DNA of 48,189 nt from Melioribacter sp. (GCA_003155655.1 PMDS01000054.1:29985-78173), one strand, 5' to 3'; counted from the first letter of the stretch, positions 34,626 to 43,080 are shown. The notes: generated by a model from the sequence alone, not told the origin. Translations and numbers: made by a program.

Positions 34626-36854
34626 CTAAATTTTCCTCCTCTTCAACCTCAGCGAATTTGATACCACCGATACCGAACTCAAAGACATCGCAAGCGCGCC
34701 TATCATTGGATTCAAAAGTCCAAGTGCCGCAAGGGGAATTCCAATTGTATTGTATATAAACGCCCAAAATAAATTTTGCTTGATAGTCCTTATTGTGTAC
34801 CTGGAAAGCCTGATTGCTTTTGCAACATTCATCAGGTTTCCATTTACCAAAGTGATTTGAGCAGTTTCAATTGCAACGTCGGTTCCTGTTCCAATTGCAA
34901 TTCCAACGTCAGCCTGTGCAAGAGCTGGGGAGTCGTTAATGCCGTCGCCAACCATGGCAACAATTTCACCATTCCCCTGGTATTCTTTTACGATATTTGC
35001 TTTTTCATCAGGCATTACCTCTGCCTTGTAATTTTTGATCCCAACTTTACCGGCAATTGCCTCCGCAGTTATTTTGTTATCACCGGTAATCATAACAGTC
35101 TTAATATTCATTCCGTTAAGTTCATCAACAGCTTTTTGAGAAGTTGATTTAACTTTATCTTCAATAGAAATCAATCCTTTAATCTCGTTGTCTACGGCGA
35201 TGTATATTGTTGTTCTTCCGTCCTTTGTAAGAGTATCAAATTTGTTCTGGATGGACTCGGTTTTAACTGAATATTCTTTCATTAAATTTAGATTGCCCGC
35301 TAGTAAAATATGTTCTTTAACCATACCGGTTAAGCCAAATCCCGATAAATTTTGGAACGAATCCGGCTGAACCAAATCAATATTTTTCGAATTTGCATAA
35401 TCTATAACTGCTTTTGCAAGCGGATGCTCTGATTTTGATTCAAGCGAAGCGGCAAGCAGCAGAATCTCTTCTTCGGAAATATTAAAAGTTATTACTTCAG
35501 AAACATTTGGACGGCCTTCTGTAATTGTGCCCGTCTTATCAAAAATTATAGTCGAAATTTTCTGGGCTACTTCAAGACTTTCACCATTGCGGATCAAAAT
35601 TCCATTTGATGCGCCGAGTCCCGTTCCTACAATAATTGCTGTTGGTGTGGCAAGACCAAGTGCGCAAGGGCAAGCAATTATCAAAACCGCTACAAAATTT
35701 ACAAGGGCTATGTTAAAGGAATGAGCATCTCCAAAAATGATCCATCCTGCAAATGTTACAACAGCAATTAAAATTACAATTGGAACAAAAATGCCTGCAA
35801 TTTTATCAACCAATTTTTGAATTGGGGGTTTTGATGCCTGCGCTTGTTCCACTAATTTAATTATTTGCGAAAGTACTGTGTTACCGCCAATCTCGGTTAC
35901 CCTGAAATTGAATGTTCCGTTTTTATTTATTGTACCGCCAATAACATTGGAGCCTTCCGTTTTTTCAACCGGGATGCTTTCACCCGTAATCATTGATTCA
36001 TCTACAACCGAAGCGCCCCATGTTATAATTCCGTCAGACGGTATTTTTTCACCGGGTTTAATTATTACAATGTGCCCAACCTGCAGCTCGGAAATTTTAA
36101 TTTCAGTCTCTTTCTGTCCGGCTAATATTCTTGCAGTTTTGGGCTTCAGTTCGATCAATTTTTTAATAGCGGAATTTGTTTTTCTTTTAGCATTATGCTC
36201 AAGAATTTTTCCCATCAAGATTAATGTTATTATTACACAGGCAGTTTCAAAATAGACATGCGGTAATTCTCCATGAATTGAAATAGCCTGCGGAAACAGG
36301 GCAGCCGCTGCGCTGTACACGTATGCAGTACCTGTTCCAATTGCTACCAACGAATTCATCTCGGCAGAAAGATGCTTCAGATTTGTCCAGAATATTTTAT
36401 AGAATCTTTTTCCGCTTATAAAAATTACAGGCGTGGTAAGTATTAATAATATTTTGTGTGTGTTGTCACCGGAAAAAGGCCAGACAGACTGGAAAAAAGA
36501 ATAACCCGTTAGCATGCTGATAAAAAATACAGGGATGGTTAAAATAACTGCTAACCGGAAGTCTTTTTTTATCTGATTAAAATACTCGTCGTTTTCTTCA
36601 ATCCGGGTATCTTCATCAGTTTTGGTTTTATTAGAGCTGTCAGAATCAAGTTTTAATTTGTAGCCGTAATCTTCAACTGCGGCGGCAATGGGGGATAAAT
36701 CCAGGTTTGCATCGTCAGTGTCAAAAGTAATGCGCTCTGTTGCAAGATTAACATTTACGTTTTTCACTCCGTCAAACTTGCTTACAATTTTTTCAACCCG
36801 TGTTACGCAGCTTGCGCAGGTCATCCCTTCAACGGGCAAATTATAATTTTTCAT
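34626..36854 (-). CDS. copA: Copper-exporting P1B-type ATPase
   Basis: The 742-residue protein has one N-terminal metal-binding domain (GMTCASC, Cys13/Cys16), and residues about 88-200 hold the first membrane helices. It has TGES in the actuator domain, the transmembrane CPC motif (Cys395-Pro-Cys397), Asp439 in DKTGT, the SEHPLAKAV motif, GDGINDSPALAQADVG, and MNSLVAIGT/MSLSSVSVVSNSLRL at membrane helices. This is a P1B-1 Cu(I) exporter. The heavy-metal-associated chaperone gene lies three bases upstream on the same strand. No copper regulator (CueR or CsoR) is next to it. Confidence 0.95.
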   Translation of the reverse strand: MKNYNLPVEGMTCASCVTRVEKIVSKFDGVKNVNVNLATERITFDTDDANLDLSPIAAAVEDYGYKLKLDSDSSNKTKTDEDTRIEENDEYFNQIKKDFRLAVILTIPVFFISMLTGYSFFQSVWPFSGDNTHKILLILTTPVIFISGKRFYKIFWTNLKHLSAEMNSLVAIGTGTAYVYSAAAALFPQAISIHGELPHVYFETACVIITLILMGKILEHNAKRKTNSAIKKLIELKPKTARILAGQKETEIKISELQVGHIVIIKPGEKIPSDGIITWGASVVDESMITGESIPVEKTEGSNVIGGTINKNGTFNFRVTEIGGNTVLSQIIKLVEQAQASKPPIQKLVDKIAGIFVPIVILIAVVTFAGWIIFGDAHSFNIALVNFVAVLIIACPCALGLATPTAIIVGTGLGASNGILIRNGESLEVAQKISTIIFDKTGTITEGRPNVSEVITFNISEEEILLLAASLESKSEHPLAKAVIDYANSKNIDLVQPDSFQNLSGFGLTGMVKEHILLAGNLNLMKEYSVKTESIQNKFDTLTKDGRTTIYIAVDNEIKGLISIEDKVKSTSQKAVDELNGMNIKTVMITGDNKITAEAIAGKVGIKNYKAEVMPDEKANIVKEYQGNGEIVAMVGDGINDSPALAQADVGIAIGTGTDVAIETAQITLVNGNLMNVAKAIRLSRYTIRTIKQNLFWAFIYNTIGIPLAALGLLNPMIGALAMSLSSVSVVSNSLRLKRRKI

Positions 36855-36857
36855 TTA

Positions 36858-37061
36858 TTATTTCACAATTGCATAACCGGCATCTGTAATAGCATGTTCA
36901 ATTGAATCCTGCTTTACCTTTATCTCATCAAATTTAATTTTTGCTGATCCTATCTGTACGTCGGTAGAATCCAGTTCTAGTTTTGACAATTCTTTTTTAA
37001 CTGCCATTACGCAATGCATACAGCTCATCCCATTTATCTTATAATTTACTTCTTTCATCAT
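36858..37061 (-). CDS. CopZ-like heavy-metal-associated domain protein
   Basis: This 67-residue single HMA domain has the metal motif GMSCMHC (Cys14 and Cys17) and the AGYAIVK end. It would bind Cu(I) and pass it to CopA, whose gene begins three bases later. Two start codons (37061 or 37058) are possible. GGAGA just upstream acts as ribosome site. Confidence 0.92.
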   Translation of the reverse strand: MMKEVNYKINGMSCMHCVMAVKKELSKLELDSTDVQIGSAKIKFDEIKVKQDSIEHAITDAGYAIVK

Positions 37062-37204
37062 TTCTCCAATTGTTTAGTTAAAACTACAAAAAATTAGTAT
37101 AACTATTAATTAGATGCCTGGGAATAAAAAATGGTTCAGGAATGTATGCCTGCCGGAAGGTAAGTTCGGAAATTACTATTGGCTTAAAATATTTTTGCTC
37201 TTGT

Positions 37205-37804
37205 TCACATTGCTTGCCTGGCATGTGAAGCATTAAGAGAAACTAGATCTGTATTTTCAACGTCGCTGTAATAATTTAATACATTCAACTCGGAAAGCCC
37301 TGTGCTTCTTGATGCACGTTTTAAGGCCGGTTCCGGTGGATTATTTCTAACCTTGGTATTTCTAAATTTTTCAGACTCGTTCATTATTTCAATACGGGTT
37401 TGAAAGCGCATCTTCTCTCTATTTTCAGTTAAACTGCGTGGTCTTTGATTTTTATCTTCAATGTTTTGTGTGTTTAAGTATTGTCCCTGGCTGCCGGATT
37501 CTCTTCTTTCGTTACGTGAATTATCTCTTGGATTTTGATATTGTTCCTGTGCCTTGTTTTGAACTGGTCTTTTTGCAGTCTGAATAACCGGCTGCACTTG
37601 TACCTGTCTGTGTACCTGGTTGTTTGATTTTACATAAACCGGCTGCACAACCGGCACCGGACTGTATCTAATAAAATCAACTTCTCTTTTGGGAAGTTTT
37701 CCTCTTGATTTTGCCTTGTATGAAAGATAGGAAAATAGAATTACAATAAAGAGCAGCGCTGTAAATATTAACAGGCTTGTGTAGATTATAGGAACGAGTG
37801 TCAT
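37205..37804 (-). CDS. Hypothetical single-TM protein with a disordered tail
   Basis: About 199 residues from the ATG at 37804 (a TTG 15 bases upstream is in frame). One N-terminal TM helix (LVPIIYTSLLIFTALLFIVI) comes first, then a KSRGKLPKRE basic stop-transfer. A long polar tail follows, rich in Gln, Asn, Arg and Pro (VQVQPVIQTAKRPVQNK, RNERRESGSQGQYL). The last 40 residues (SRSTGLSELNVLNYYSD) look conserved and could be a docking peptide. I do not recognise the family. Confidence 0.6.
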   Translation of the reverse strand: MTLVPIIYTSLLIFTALLFIVILFSYLSYKAKSRGKLPKREVDFIRYSPVPVVQPVYVKSNNQVHRQVQVQPVIQTAKRPVQNKAQEQYQNPRDNSRNERRESGSQGQYLNTQNIEDKNQRPRSLTENREKMRFQTRIEIMNESEKFRNTKVRNNPPEPALKRASRSTGLSELNVLNYYSDVENTDLVSLNASHARQAM

Positions 37805-38058
37805 GGTAGTGCCTTTCAAATATGCTTAATCTAAAACAAACAATATACCAGAAGAAAAATGCGTATTTGACCTGTTTTCGCTATTTTTTGAGTGAGAATC
37901 TTCCGCATTTTGTATTAAAATGGGACTGAATTAACTAAATGAGATGATTTATATAAGATTAAAATCGCCTTAAAAAGGAATAATTTGTTTTTGACCTGCT
38001 TTTTAATGATTTTTGCACCTCAATAATCCGTAACTTAGTTAAAAATTTGAGGTTAGAG

Positions 38059-38361
38059 ATGACCAAAGCAGATATTATTGATAGGATTGCTAACGGTACA
38101 GGGCTTACTAAAATTGATTGCGAAGCCGTTGTGGATGGCTTATTCAAGACTATTATTGATTACCTTGCCGAAGGCAAAGGTATTGAAATCAGAGGCTTTG
38201 GCAGCTATAAAGTAAAAAAGAAAAAAGCCAGGTATGCCAGAAATCCGCGTTCCGGTGAAAAGGTTTATGTGGGCGACCATTTTGTTCCGACATTCAAATT
38301 TTCTAAGGATTTCAAAACTGCGGTTGATGCCGGTATGAAAGAATCTGTTGTAGGAGAATAA
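38059..38361 (+). CDS. HU/IHF-family DNA-binding protein
   Basis: This 100-residue histone-like protein has the MTKADIIDRIANGTGL start, the beta-arm motif GFGSYKVKKKKARYARNPRSGE with the RNP turn at its tip, and TFKFSKDFK at the end. It bends and compacts DNA as a dimer. The ATG at 38059 is used because GAGGTTAGAG precedes it; a TTG 12 bases upstream is in frame. The TPR gene starts six bases later. Confidence 0.93.
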   Translation: MTKADIIDRIANGTGLTKIDCEAVVDGLFKTIIDYLAEGKGIEIRGFGSYKVKKKKARYARNPRSGEKVYVGDHFVPTFKFSKDFKTAVDAGMKESVVGE

Positions 38362-38367
38362 TATTTT

Positions 38368-39117
38368 TTGAATAAAAATCTTGATAGAGAAAAGATGTTA
38401 ACCTGCCCGGTCTGCAGTGAAGATCTTAATGATTATGATAAATACTGCCCACGCTGCGGCACAAATTTAAATAAGCCGGAAGACTTAACTGTTGATGCTA
38501 AAAAATCCGGCGCTAAACAGGATATAAAAAAAGAAACTATAAATGCACAGGCTGGTAAAATATTTCCAAATACAAAATTATTGTATCTTCTGATTGCTTT
38601 ATTTTTTATTGGCTCACTTATAATTTTTTCTTCGGGTATTTTTGATAATTCCGTACAGGCAGGCAGTGCACCAACAGAGGGCGCCGCTAATCCCCATGCA
38701 GGAGTTGATTTAAACAGCCTTAATGAAATTACAGAGCTTGAAAAGACTGTTGATGCTAATCCAAATGACCGGGAAAATTTGCTAAAGCTTGCGCATTTAT
38801 TAAATGATTCAGGATTCAAAGCAAAAGCTATTGACCGTTATAATCAGTATTTGAAATTGGACCCTAAGAATCCGGACGTGCTTGTTGATCTTGGAGTCTG
38901 CTATTATGAAACCGGCAGCAGCAGCGATGCAATTGCTTCAATGGAAAAAGCAATTAAGATTAATCCCCGGCATCAAATAGCAAATTTGAATTTAGGAATA
39001 GTTAATAGTACAATCGGCAACACGGCAAAAGCAGTTGAATACTGGAAAACAGCAATTGAGATAGATCCCGCCAATGAGATTGGCAAGAAAGCACAAGAAT
39101 TAATTAAACAACATTAA
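38368..39117 (+). CDS. Zinc-ribbon / TPR membrane protein
   Basis: This 249-residue protein has an N-terminal zinc ribbon (CPVCSEDLNDYDKYCPRCG, four Cys) and one TM helix (about 72-92). Three to four TPR units follow (about 120-245: YNQYLKLDPKNPDVLVDLGV, AIASMEKAIKINPRHQIANL and AVEYWKTAIEIDPANE). TPRs usually scaffold protein partners. The start is TTG; an ATG nine codons later, at MLTCPVC, is an alternative. It lies between the HU gene and the mS38-like gene in one transcript. Confidence 0.82.
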   Translation: MNKNLDREKMLTCPVCSEDLNDYDKYCPRCGTNLNKPEDLTVDAKKSGAKQDIKKETINAQAGKIFPNTKLLYLLIALFFIGSLIIFSSGIFDNSVQAGSAPTEGAANPHAGVDLNSLNEITELEKTVDANPNDRENLLKLAHLLNDSGFKAKAIDRYNQYLKLDPKNPDVLVDLGVCYYETGSSSDAIASMEKAIKINPRHQIANLNLGIVNSTIGNTAKAVEYWKTAIEIDPANEIGKKAQELIKQH

Positions 39118-39129
39118 AGGAGAATGTAA

Positions 39130-39225
39130 ATGCCTTGCGGTAGAAAAAGAAAGCGCCATAAAATGGCCACCCACAAGCGTAAAAAACGTTTGCGTAAGAA
39201 CCGTCATAAAAAGAAAATAAGATAG
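39130..39225 (+). CDS. AURKAIP1/COX24 (mS38-like) small ribosomal protein
   Basis: A 31-residue, extremely basic peptide beginning MPCGRKRKRHKMATHKRKKR. It matches the short AURKAIP1/COX24-domain proteins found throughout Bacteroidota and relatives and homologous to mitochondrial ribosomal protein mS38. It is probably a ribosome component. A strong AAAGGAG ribosome site lies at the correct distance, and it sits between the TPR gene and tRNA-Thr. It is easily missed because of its size. Confidence 0.9.
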   Translation: MPCGRKRKRHKMATHKRKKRLRKNRHKKKIR

Positions 39226-39239
39226 TGTTTATTTCTTAA

Positions 39240-39312
39240 GCCACCTTAGCTCAGTTGGTAGAGCAGCGCATTCGTAATGCGCGGGTCGGCGGTTCAAGTC
39301 CGCCAGGTGGCT
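39240..39312 (+). tRNA. tRNA-Thr (anticodon CGT)
   Basis: 73 bases. Acceptor GCCACCT/AGGTGGC, D arm GCTC/GAGC, anticodon stem GCGCA/TGCGC with loop TTCGTAA (anticodon CGT), and T arm CGGCG/CGCCA-type with TTCAAGT. The backbone-like gene order ends here and accessory genes begin right after it, as at a typical integration site. Confidence 0.96.
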
Positions 39313-39532
39313 CTGGGTATTAAAACATACGGCGGGGTTTCTAATAATGTTTTATGAAAGGGTTGTAACCAAAAAAAATATTCCTCTTCTCAATTCACAC
39401 CAAATTAAACTTCTGATAGATAACTATAAGTTTTTTTATAAAAATAAATTTAATATAAAAGCGTCATAAATTTTTAAATGGACGGTTGGTTTGGTACAAC
39501 ATCGTTAGTTTGTGAAATCAATTGGAGTAAAT

Positions 39533-40120
39533 ATGGAATTTTATCATTGGGGATTTACGGAAATAATCACAGCGATTGGTGGATTAGGAATTGTTATAAC
39601 TGGTTTATCGACTTGGATTGGGAAAATAATAGCTAACCATATTGTTGAAAACGAAAAAGCTAAAAATGCTTGGGAATTGGAAAGGATGAAATCTCAATTG
39701 GAAATTGAAAAAGAAGAATTATTCCGTTTTAAAGAAAATCAATTTACTTTATATATGGAAGTGTGGAATAAATTACAAGATGTTCAAATATTTGGTGAAC
39801 AATTGTGGAATTCAGTAACTCTAAATGGTTTATTATCATTTTCTGACGCTCTTAAATCTGCAAAAATTTTCGTGAATCGAGGTAAAATACTTCTTTCTGA
39901 TGATGATTATTATAGGATAAATGAAATTCTTACATCTTTTGAGAACTATTATGTTGGAAAAGGTCAGTTATATGAATTTAGAAACAGTCGAAATTTAGAT
40001 TTTGATGGAAGCGATATTAGAAACCAGATTGATAACAATTCTCGTAGGAGACAAGAATATGAACGCCTTCTTAATAAAATTAAGACTGATTTTCGAGTAA
40101 GACTGAGAATTCCAAATTAA
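39533..40120 (+). CDS. Hypothetical coiled-coil membrane protein
   Basis: A 195-residue protein with one N-terminal TM helix (about 8-33: EIITAIGGLGIVITGLSTW). A charged coiled coil follows (about 38-65: NEKAKNAWELERMKSQLEIE), then a helical domain with many aromatic residues. It starts at the ATG at 39533 (GGAG just upstream); a GTG 21 bases earlier is in frame. The stop TAA is part of the repeat at 40118. It is the first member of the cassette-like array. Function unknown. Confidence 0.65.
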   Translation: MEFYHWGFTEIITAIGGLGIVITGLSTWIGKIIANHIVENEKAKNAWELERMKSQLEIEKEELFRFKENQFTLYMEVWNKLQDVQIFGEQLWNSVTLNGLLSFSDALKSAKIFVNRGKILLSDDDYYRINEILTSFENYYVGKGQLYEFRNSRNLDFDGSDIRNQIDNNSRRRQEYERLLNKIKTDFRVRLRIPN

Positions 40121-40168
40121 CCAGCCGTTCAAAATGGAAAGTTATTACCTGGCGGATTAGATGCGGTT
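40118..40168 (+). repeat. Cassette-array repeat, copy 1 (degenerate)
   Basis: Begins with the TAA stop of the preceding gene (TAACCAGCC) and ends CTGGCGGATTAGATGCGGTT. The right arm matches the other copies closely; the inner hairpin has diverged. Downstream, CCTCAGAGGTC and ACCTCGGAGGTTT are further palindromic elements, and GTTAGGC (40285-40291) is an isolated match to the integron core GTTRRRY. Confidence 0.6.
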
Positions 40169-40333
40169 TAATAAAAACCTCAGAGGTCTATTCTTTACCT
40201 CGGAGGTTTAATTGAAGTCGTTTCATGCCGGAGATAGCAGCTGTACAAGGGTTTGTTTTTTAATTTAATTTAATTGGGTTGTGCGTTAGGCGCAAGGCAG
40301 TTAGCTACTAATTATAAATAGAGAATTTTAAAG

Positions 40334-41056
40334 ATGACTTTTGATGTATTTATATCGCATGCAAGTGAGGATAAAGAACAGTTTATTAATCCTTTGATTC
40401 AGGACTTTCGAAATTATTCAATAACTTTCTGGCTCGATGAATTTGAAATTGGCTGGGGTAGTTCTATAATTAGAAAATTGAATGAAGGGCTTTCTAATAG
40501 TAAGTTTGTTTTAATTCTTCTTACCGATAATTTCTTGAATAAAAACTGGACTAAGGCAGAATTGGAAAGTGCTCTTTCGACTGAAATAACAACTGATAAA
40601 CTTATCGTTCTACCTATCATGGTTATCGATCCTGAAAAAGTCTTTAACATATTTCCTTTACTAAGGAGTAAGCTTTATCTTAATTGGAATGAAGGGACTC
40701 AAAAGATTGCTTTTAGATTATCAACGATTCTTAATAGACAATTTAAGAACAGTTGGATTGGCAACCATCCAGCAGAATATTCCGGCAAAGTGTGGATAAA
40801 GATTCTTAAACTTGAAAAGAATCTTCAAATTCCTCATAACTTCACAATAAGATGGGGAACTTGGTTTTATAATGGGCAACTTCCAGTTGATCAAAATATA
40901 TCTGTAAGCTTAATTCATACTAAGGGTATTGATGGATCTTCTTTTCCAATATTTTTTGATATTGATCAACCATGCTACGTAACATTTGGACAAAAAGAAC
41001 TACTCGATAAAAATGTTGTGAATATTAATTACGGCTGGAAAAGAGTAAAAGAATAA
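40334..41056 (+). CDS. TIR-domain protein
   Basis: 240 residues. The N-terminal TIR domain (about 1-135) has DVFISHASEDKE, LDEFEIGWGSSI, KFVLILLTDNFL and the NWTKAELESAL helix. Glu76 is placed like the catalytic glutamate of NAD+-cleaving TIR effectors. The remaining 100 residues form a beta-rich domain (WIKILKLEKNLQIPHNF ... CYVTFGQKE) that I do not recognise. TIR proteins in such settings usually act in anti-phage or conflict systems by degrading NAD+ or making signalling nucleotides. No sensor partner is directly fused. Confidence 0.88.
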   Translation: MTFDVFISHASEDKEQFINPLIQDFRNYSITFWLDEFEIGWGSSIIRKLNEGLSNSKFVLILLTDNFLNKNWTKAELESALSTEITTDKLIVLPIMVIDPEKVFNIFPLLRSKLYLNWNEGTQKIAFRLSTILNRQFKNSWIGNHPAEYSGKVWIKILKLEKNLQIPHNFTIRWGTWFYNGQLPVDQNISVSLIHTKGIDGSSFPIFFDIDQPCYVTFGQKELLDKNVVNINYGWKRVKE

Positions 41057-41064
41057 TTTATATA

Positions 41065-41131
41065 TAACCCGCGTCTTCCCTTATAGAAAACATCGGGACA
41101 GGTAATCGCGGCTAAAGGATTAGATGCGGTT
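41065..41131 (+). repeat. Cassette-array repeat, copy 2
   Basis: TAACCCGCGTCTTCCC, then TATAGAAAACATCGGGA, then GGATTAGATGCGGTT. AACC(C)GC pairs with GCGGTT and TTCCC with GGGA, giving a two-level hairpin with an AGAAAAC loop. It starts eight bases after the stop of the TIR gene. Confidence 0.75.
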
Positions 41132-41194
41132 GCTTTTAAATATGGATGCGTACTAAACGCAACAACATTATTGCACTAACAAATTGGAGTAAAA

Positions 41195-41695
41195 ATGCAT
41201 ATCGATGATGACCATTTATTTAGAGGAGCTGCTTTAACACAGATTGCTGAACATCCAAATTTTACCGCAATCAATGTGTTTAAAAAGAAGAAAAGGATTT
41301 ATAACAATGCCTATAAAATAAACGAAGACATTGGTATTTACATCAAGTATAGTAAGAAACCAACTAAAAATTTTAAAGAGTATGTATTCACATTTCTTTT
41401 TAAACATTTAGAAAACCTGAAAAAACTTGATAGTATGATTACCAAACTATTTGTTGTTTTTGTTTGTGTTAAAGACCGCGAAATATGCGTGATTAGTTAT
41501 TCAGAGATTCTAAAATTAATTGAAGAAAGAAAAAGAAGAGTTGAACACGGAGAAGAGACATATACTATTCTTGTTACAATTTCTAAGAATAGCCGTTTTA
41601 GAGTGTATATGAATTACCCAGGTAGAAAGAAAATGTATTTATCTAAACCAATTATAATTAGTAGAAATCAATTTCCAAAAATACTTTTTGAGTAA
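41195..41695 (+). CDS. Conserved protein of unknown function
   Basis: 166 residues, very basic, opening MHIDDDHLFRGAALTQIAEH. The middle alternates strands and helices (GIYIKYSKKP, YVFTFLFKHL, KLFVVFVCVKDREICVISY). The end is Lys/Arg-rich (NYPGRKKMYLSKPIIISRNQ). The layout could fit a PD-(D/E)XK-like nuclease core with an IxIKY strand, but no full catalytic set is seen, so I do not assign it. A GGAGTAAAA ribosome site precedes the ATG. It is an individual unit of the array with repeats on both sides. Confidence 0.7.
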   Translation: MHIDDDHLFRGAALTQIAEHPNFTAINVFKKKKRIYNNAYKINEDIGIYIKYSKKPTKNFKEYVFTFLFKHLENLKKLDSMITKLFVVFVCVKDREICVISYSEILKLIEERKRRVEHGEETYTILVTISKNSRFRVYMNYPGRKKMYLSKPIIISRNQFPKILFE

Positions 41696-41710
41696 TTATA
41701 TAAAGTGCTA

Positions 41711-41781
41711 CAACCCGCACCTTCTCGATAGAAAACATTGGAATAAGCAGTCTTTCATGCATAACGAAGCGTAGATGGGTT
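41711..41781 (+). repeat. Cassette-array repeat, copy 3
   Basis: CAACCCGCACCTTCTCGATAGAAAACATTGGAA on the left and GCGTAGATGGGTT on the right. The left half is close to the consensus; the right arm has diverged (GTAGATGGGTT for TTAGATGCGGTT). Confidence 0.65.
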
Positions 41782-41817
41782 AACGGCCACGCGTAAAACA
41801 GAATACAAGGAGTAATT

Positions 41818-43080
41818 ATGAACCAAAATCGTCCTATAATTTTGATCCATGGTATTAAAACTCATGCTCATTGGCAGAAAGAACTAGCCAATGCATTAAG
41901 TGAGCAAGGCATTCAACCTAAAATTTATGACTATGGTCGCTTCTCAGTTTTTAAATTTATTTCACAAAGACATAGAAATATACAAATTACTAAATTTTAC
42001 AATTGGTATTGTGAACAACGTGATAGAGTAAGTAATTCTACATCTCGGCAACGCGATTTTAGGCCGTCAGTAATAGCTCATAGTTTTGGTAGTTATATTA
42101 TTGGGTATGCTCTAAAAAAATACGATGATATTACGCTTGGTAGAGTTATACTTTGTGGCTCAATCTTACCAAAAGATTTTGATTGGAACAATTTATTCGC
42201 AAAAAATCAGTTATTTGAAGTTATTAACGACTATGGCGTCAGTGATAATTGGTCAAAATTATCTAACTTATTTGTTAGTGATGCTGGTTCTAGTGGTCAT
42301 TCCGGCTTTTCTATTTCATCTCCTTTAGTAAGGAATAGAAGGTTTGAGTATTTTACTCATAGCAATTATTTTCTTCCTGGTCATTATACACAATGGATAG
42401 AAATCCTGAATGAACCATTGGTTGAATTTCGTACTATTCGTTCTTCTAGTCTACCGATTGATAAAAATTGGAAAGATATCAGACCTTACACACACGAAAT
42501 CGATGAGATTGTTTATAAAGGTCTAAAAGGATATGAAGAGTCAAGAATTCCTGAAGGAATGTCAGAACAATGGTTGACTAGTAATCCAGATATTTATACA
42601 ATTTTAGTTGATCAAGCAGATCGTGTGCATGGTTATTTAAATGCCATGCCCTTAATTAGTTGTACTTTTGATGCAATGATTTCTGGAACTCGCAAGGATA
42701 ATTCTGTAACTCCATCAGAAATTCTTACTTATGAAGACAGAATGGAGGTTGATATTTATTTAATGTCAATTGCAATCCATCCAGACTCTAGACGTCTTGC
42801 TCAAGGCCCTAACCAATCCGCATTTCACAGGCTTCTTTTCGGATTGACACATCGATTAGAATGTCTTGCACGTGAAAATCAAATTTTTGTAAATCGTCTT
42901 GGTGCTGTAGGTTGGACAGATGAAGGCAAACGATTATGTGAAATAATTGGAATGAATATGTACCGAACAGATCCTTTTAATCATCCAACATATTTGCTTG
43001 ATTTAAGACAAGCAAAAGAAAATTCTCGATCTCATAGATTAATTAAAGAATTGTTAGAGGTTTATTTAAAATGTCGTTAA
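41818..43080 (+). CDS. Alpha/beta-hydrolase-GNAT-like fusion protein
   Basis: 420 residues. N-terminal alpha/beta hydrolase (about 1-200): oxyanion HG in IILIHGIKTHAHW, nucleophile Ser89 in IAHSFGSY (GxSxG-like AHSFG), and a candidate catalytic His in FLPGHYTQW. The C-terminal part (about 250-400) resembles a GNAT acetyltransferase: ILVDQADRVHGYLNA, a YLMSIAIHPDSRR strand-loop that would hold acetyl-CoA, then LEC helices and VGWTDEGKRLCEIIGM. Both calls are from motif pattern. The pairing is unusual. An AAGGAG site precedes the start. The unit stands alone in the array. Confidence 0.75.
   Translation: MNQNRPIILIHGIKTHAHWQKELANALSEQGIQPKIYDYGRFSVFKFISQRHRNIQITKFYNWYCEQRDRVSNSTSRQRDFRPSVIAHSFGSYIIGYALKKYDDITLGRVILCGSILPKDFDWNNLFAKNQLFEVINDYGVSDNWSKLSNLFVSDAGSSGHSGFSISSPLVRNRRFEYFTHSNYFLPGHYTQWIEILNEPLVEFRTIRSSSLPIDKNWKDIRPYTHEIDEIVYKGLKGYEESRIPEGMSEQWLTSNPDIYTILVDQADRVHGYLNAMPLISCTFDAMISGTRKDNSVTPSEILTYEDRMEVDIYLMSIAIHPDSRRLAQGPNQSAFHRLLFGLTHRLECLARENQIFVNRLGAVGWTDEGKRLCEIIGMNMYRTDPFNHPTYLLDLRQAKENSRSHRLIKELLEVYLKCR

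Noticed and set aside
34776-36255. Several plus-strand ORFs opposite copA
   Set aside because: They are antisense frames of a strongly conserved ATPase, without ribosome sites or family motifs.
40285-40291. GTTAGGC as a true integron attC core
   Set aside because: It is an isolated match; no paired RYYYAAC was found at the right distance and the other spacers lack it.
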